Of a DNA stretch of 64,000 bases, positions 61,540-64,000 are shown one piece after another. Position 1 is the first letter of the stretch, and each line of letters begins with the position of its first letter. This DNA is from JAKOVR01 sp031415655. Lineage in GTDB: Bacteria; Actinomycetota; Acidimicrobiia; Acidimicrobiales; Acidimicrobilacustridaceae. The stretch spans positions 1 to 64,000 of the forward strand of contig JANOSD010000029.1 in the NCBI GenBank assembly GCA_031415655.1, read 5' to 3'. The notes under the pieces are model-generated. The model ran no database searches, was not told the DNA's origin, and saw only the letters and a program-made list of their open reading frames with translations. Both the position numbers and the translations under genes were made by a program.

Positions 61540-63273
61540 TCAGCCGCCGAGCACGGCGATCTCGCTGATCGACAGGTTGGTGCGGTTGGCGCCGGCGGTG
61601 CCCGACCCGCTCCCGAGCGCCGTGATCCACAGCAGCACGTACTGTCCTTTGGACCCGCCCGTATCGAACTCCACCGCCCCCTGCGCGTCGGTGATCGCCG
61701 CGACCGGCTCGCCCCACTCGGCCAGCGTCTTGCCGGGGGTCTGGGCCACCCGGATCTCGCCCGCCCATCCGGTGGCCGACGTGGTGACCTTCACCTTGCG
61801 AATCGGTGCCGAGCGCTCGAGTTTCACCCACACCCCCACGCCGGTCTTGCGTCCGCCGAGTGGGCGTTCGGCCGTCACCCCTTCGTAGCCCTCGGTGCTC
61901 CACGCCGTCTTGGCGTCACCATCGATCACCTTGGCCACGTTGGCGTCGTTCTCCTGGCCGTCTCCGGGGGGAGGGTCGAAGGTTCGGGCCTCCACCAGCT
62001 TGAGGGGGTCGAGTTTCGCCGCCCCGGGGATTTCGATGCCGGTGTTCTGGGAGAGGTCGCCGAGCATGTCCTGCCCACCGTTGGTCTGGAGCACCAGTGC
62101 GCCAGCCACCCCGAGCGCAGCGAGCACGAGCGTGGCGACGAGGACCGGGACCAGTACTCGCCGACGACGTCGGGGCAAGCCCGCTCGATCCGCTCGTCGT
62201 TGCCGGCGGCTCGGGGGGATGGGTTCGCCGATGCCGAGATCGGGCCCCTGCCCCTGCCCCGATCCCTGCGTGCCAGTCCCTTGCGTGGCGGTCCCTTGCG
62301 TGCCCTCCCCGCTCCCCTCGACACGAGCGGCGGTGCCGGGGAGCACACCGAATTCGGTGCGGTCGATCGAGGTGGTTCGATCCCGGTCTCGGTGACCGTC
62401 AAGCCGGCTCACCCGGGTTCCGAGCAACGCCGCCCGCAACTCGGCGGCGGTGGTGTAACGGTCGGCCGGGTCGCGCGCGAGGCAACGCATCACCACCTGA
62501 TCCAACGCGGCGGGAACCGATGGAAGCACCTGACGGGGTGAGGGCGGCACCACGTGCAGCCGGGCCAAGGCCATCGACGCTGCCGTGTCGCCGGTGAAGG
62601 GGGGAGTGCCGGTGAGCGCTTCGTAGAGCACGATGCCGAGGGCATAGATGTCGCTTCGTCCGTCGACTGGTTCGCTCTCCACCTGCTCCGGAGAGAGGTA
62701 CTTCACCGACCCGAGCATGATGCCCGTCTGCGTGAGATCGGTGTCGTCGCGGACCTTGGCGATACCGAAGTCGGTGACCATCACCCGGTCGTCGTCGCAC
62801 AACAAGATGTTGGCGGGCTTGATATCGCGGTGCACCACGCCTCCGCAGTGCGCGGCGTGGAGGGCGTCGGCCACGTCGGCACCGATGTCGACGGCGTCGG
62901 AGGGGTCCATCACTTTCCGGTCGTCAAGGAAGCCGCGCAGCGTTCGGCCTCGGATGAGTTCCATCACGATGGCTTCGGTTTCGCCCTCGCTGATGGTGTC
63001 GTAGATCGACACGATGCTCGGATGCTGCAGGCGGGCGGCGGCCACCGCTTCGGCACGGAAACGTTGCACGAGGAGGTCGTCGTCGCCGAGATAGTGGTGC
63101 AGCAGTTTCACCGCCACGGCTCGACCGAGCACCGAGTCGAAACCTTCCCAGACTTCGGCCATACCACCGGCAGCGATCCGGCTTCGCAGTTCGTAACGCC
63201 CCCCGAGTACACGCCCGGCGAGGCCACCCGAAGGCGACGGGCGTGGTGCGGGCGAGGGCGGGGTTTGGGTCAT
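61540..63273 (-). CDS. PknB-like Ser/Thr kinase with discoidin-like extracellular domain
   Basis: This 577-residue protein has a canonical kinase domain (about 26-285): AAGGMAEV (P-loop), VAVK, HRDIKPAN, DFG and the GSVKYLSPEQ activation segment. A Gly/Gln/Thr-rich juxtamembrane part follows, one membrane helix (VLVPVLVATLVLAALGVAGA) and an outside beta-sandwich (about 410-577) with VIDGDAKTAWSTEGY and KVKVTTSATGWAGEIRVA. That domain resembles F5/8-type (discoidin) domains found on actinobacterial kinases and MurJ-like proteins, which may bind cell-wall glycans or lipid II. Activation-loop Thr residues (DLTQTG) allow autophosphorylation. All catalytic residues are present. Confidence 0.9.
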   Translation of the reverse strand: MTQTPPSPAPRPSPSGGLAGRVLGGRYELRSRIAAGGMAEVWEGFDSVLGRAVAVKLLHHYLGDDDLLVQRFRAEAVAAARLQHPSIVSIYDTISEGETEAIVMELIRGRTLRGFLDDRKVMDPSDAVDIGADVADALHAAHCGGVVHRDIKPANILLCDDDRVMVTDFGIAKVRDDTDLTQTGIMLGSVKYLSPEQVESEPVDGRSDIYALGIVLYEALTGTPPFTGDTAASMALARLHVVPPSPRQVLPSVPAALDQVVMRCLARDPADRYTTAAELRAALLGTRVSRLDGHRDRDRTTSIDRTEFGVLPGTAARVEGSGEGTQGTATQGTGTQGSGQGQGPDLGIGEPIPPSRRQRRADRAGLPRRRRRVLVPVLVATLVLAALGVAGALVLQTNGGQDMLGDLSQNTGIEIPGAAKLDPLKLVEARTFDPPPGDGQENDANVAKVIDGDAKTAWSTEGYEGVTAERPLGGRKTGVGVWVKLERSAPIRKVKVTTSATGWAGEIRVAQTPGKTLAEWGEPVAAITDAQGAVEFDTGGSKGQYVLLWITALGSGSGTAGANRTNLSISEIAVLGG

Positions 63274-63327
63274 AAGCGACGGGTAGTCGGCCGGAAGAAG
63301 AATGGCCGTGGGTGCGGTGATGGAACG

Positions 63328-64000
63328 TCAGCCGGCGGGGATGACCCAGCACGCACCGATGATTCCCGGCCCGCCGTGGGTGCCGATGACCGGGCCGATC
63401 GTGCCCACCCGAACTTCTTGCCCTTGGAACGCCGGCGCCACGAGGGCCATGAAGTCGCCGATGTCGGTGGCGTTCGAATGCACGATCGCCAGCTGCTCCA
63501 CTTTGCCGTCGGCGACGATGCGGTCGAGGAGCCAAAGGAGCTCCTTCTTGCGAGTGCGGGGCTTGGCCGCCTCTTCCACCTTGCCGGTGGAGATGTCGAT
63601 GATCGGCTTGAACGACAGCACGGAACCGAGGAAGGCCTTGGCCCCGCCGATGCGCCCGCCCTTCTTCAGGTTGTCGAGCGTGTCGAGAGCGCCGAAGAGT
63701 CGGGTACGAGGAATCTGTTCGTTGACCGCCGCGAGTACTGCGTCGGCATCCCCGCCGTCAGCGGCCACCTTTGCCGCCGTGAGGACGAGGTTGCCGAGGC
63801 CCATGGTGATGCTCTTCGAGTCGATCACCCGTACGTCGAGCTTGCCGTCGAGGGCTTTGGCGGCGGTGCGAGCGGATTGGATCGTGGCCGACAACGCCTC
63901 CGAGATAGTGATGCAGATGATCTGATCAGCACCGGCCTCGGCTTGTTTGCGGAACGCCGCTTCGAAGAGTCCGGGGGCGGGAGCGGAGGTCTGCGGGAGC
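63328..64000 (-). CDS. DegV family fatty-acid-binding protein, 5' end outside window
   Basis: About 224 residues of a DegV protein enter from the right edge; the start is beyond 64000. The N-terminal part reads LPQTSAPAPGLFEAAFRKQA and ITISEALSATIQSARTA, with the DegV TS and S-x-x-L-S-x-T-x-x-S motifs that bind the fatty acid carboxylate. The C-terminal half has ALDTLDNLKKGGRIGGAKAF and GPVIGTHGGPGIIG. DegV (FakB-like) proteins present fatty acids to FakA kinase for phosphorylation; no fakA lies in the window. The stop is 54 bases from the start of the kinase gene, same strand. Confidence 0.92.
   Translation of the reverse strand, partial: LPQTSAPAPGLFEAAFRKQAEAGADQIICITISEALSATIQSARTAAKALDGKLDVRVIDSKSITMGLGNLVLTAAKVAADGGDADAVLAAVNEQIPRTRLFGALDTLDNLKKGGRIGGAKAFLGSVLSFKPIIDISTGKVEEAAKPRTRKKELLWLLDRIVADGKVEQLAIVHSNATDIGDFMALVAPAFQGQEVRVGTIGPVIGTHGGPGIIGACWVIPAG

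Overview
The window is GC-rich bacterial DNA with GTG/TTG starts, tightly overlapping operons, two PknB-type kinases, three ECF sigma factors, a mycothiol-type DinB/MDMPI protein and WXG100/EspG/LpqN-like proteins. Together these point to an actinobacterium. A deep lineage such as Acidimicrobiia is my best guess from the gene mix, but nothing in the sequence proves it. I saw no rRNA, tRNA, CRISPR array, integrase or intact insertion sequence.

Positions 1-7.5 kb are an accessory, partly decayed strip. It holds an AbiEi-like antitoxin fragment with a palindromic operator, a 'mobile mystery' pair (XRE regulator plus Fic protein), a free-standing GGDEF protein, an FG-GAP gene fragment, an AAA+ ATPase with a DUF234-type nuclease-like tail, and a Tat-lipoprotein serine hydrolase broken by two frameshifts. 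Next to it, 7466-15894 (minus strand) is a complete four-gene Wadjet type III anti-plasmid operon, jetA-B-C-D, with every junction overlapping.

Positions 16.0-37.3 kb form one large envelope/secretion locus. A transmembrane Ser/Thr kinase faces a tgpA-like/DUF58/MoxR/FN3 operon, the gene set known from Bifidobacterium as the PFNA cluster. This is fused to a type VII secretion-like module: an ECF sigma factor, a 1492-residue FHA-EccC/EssC ATPase, an LpqN-like protein, a large Ala-rich repeat protein that may be the substrate, two WXG100-class proteins, a small acidic protein, an EspG-like chaperone and a TPR protein with an Imm33-like tail. No EccB, EccD, EccE or mycosin is present. The transglutaminase homologue has lost its catalytic Cys and His. 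The locus also carries two families of hairpin-forming repeats.

Positions 37.3-64 kb are a mixed region of mainly secreted and metabolic genes: a DMFase-like protein, a cupin, a glycoside hydrolase family 3 pseudogene, a 1533-residue secreted repeat protein, an NTF2-like protein, an MDMPI-like protein, a NylB-like serine hydrolase, a damaged cupin lipoprotein, SRPBCC, a phosphoesterase, two sigma/anti-sigma modules, a ferritin-like protein, Uma2, a lipoprotein esterase, a PknB-like kinase and the end of a DegV gene. Large hairpins and relatives of the 34.4-kb repeat are scattered between these genes. Several genes carry single-base frameshifts; some may be true decay and some may be assembly errors.
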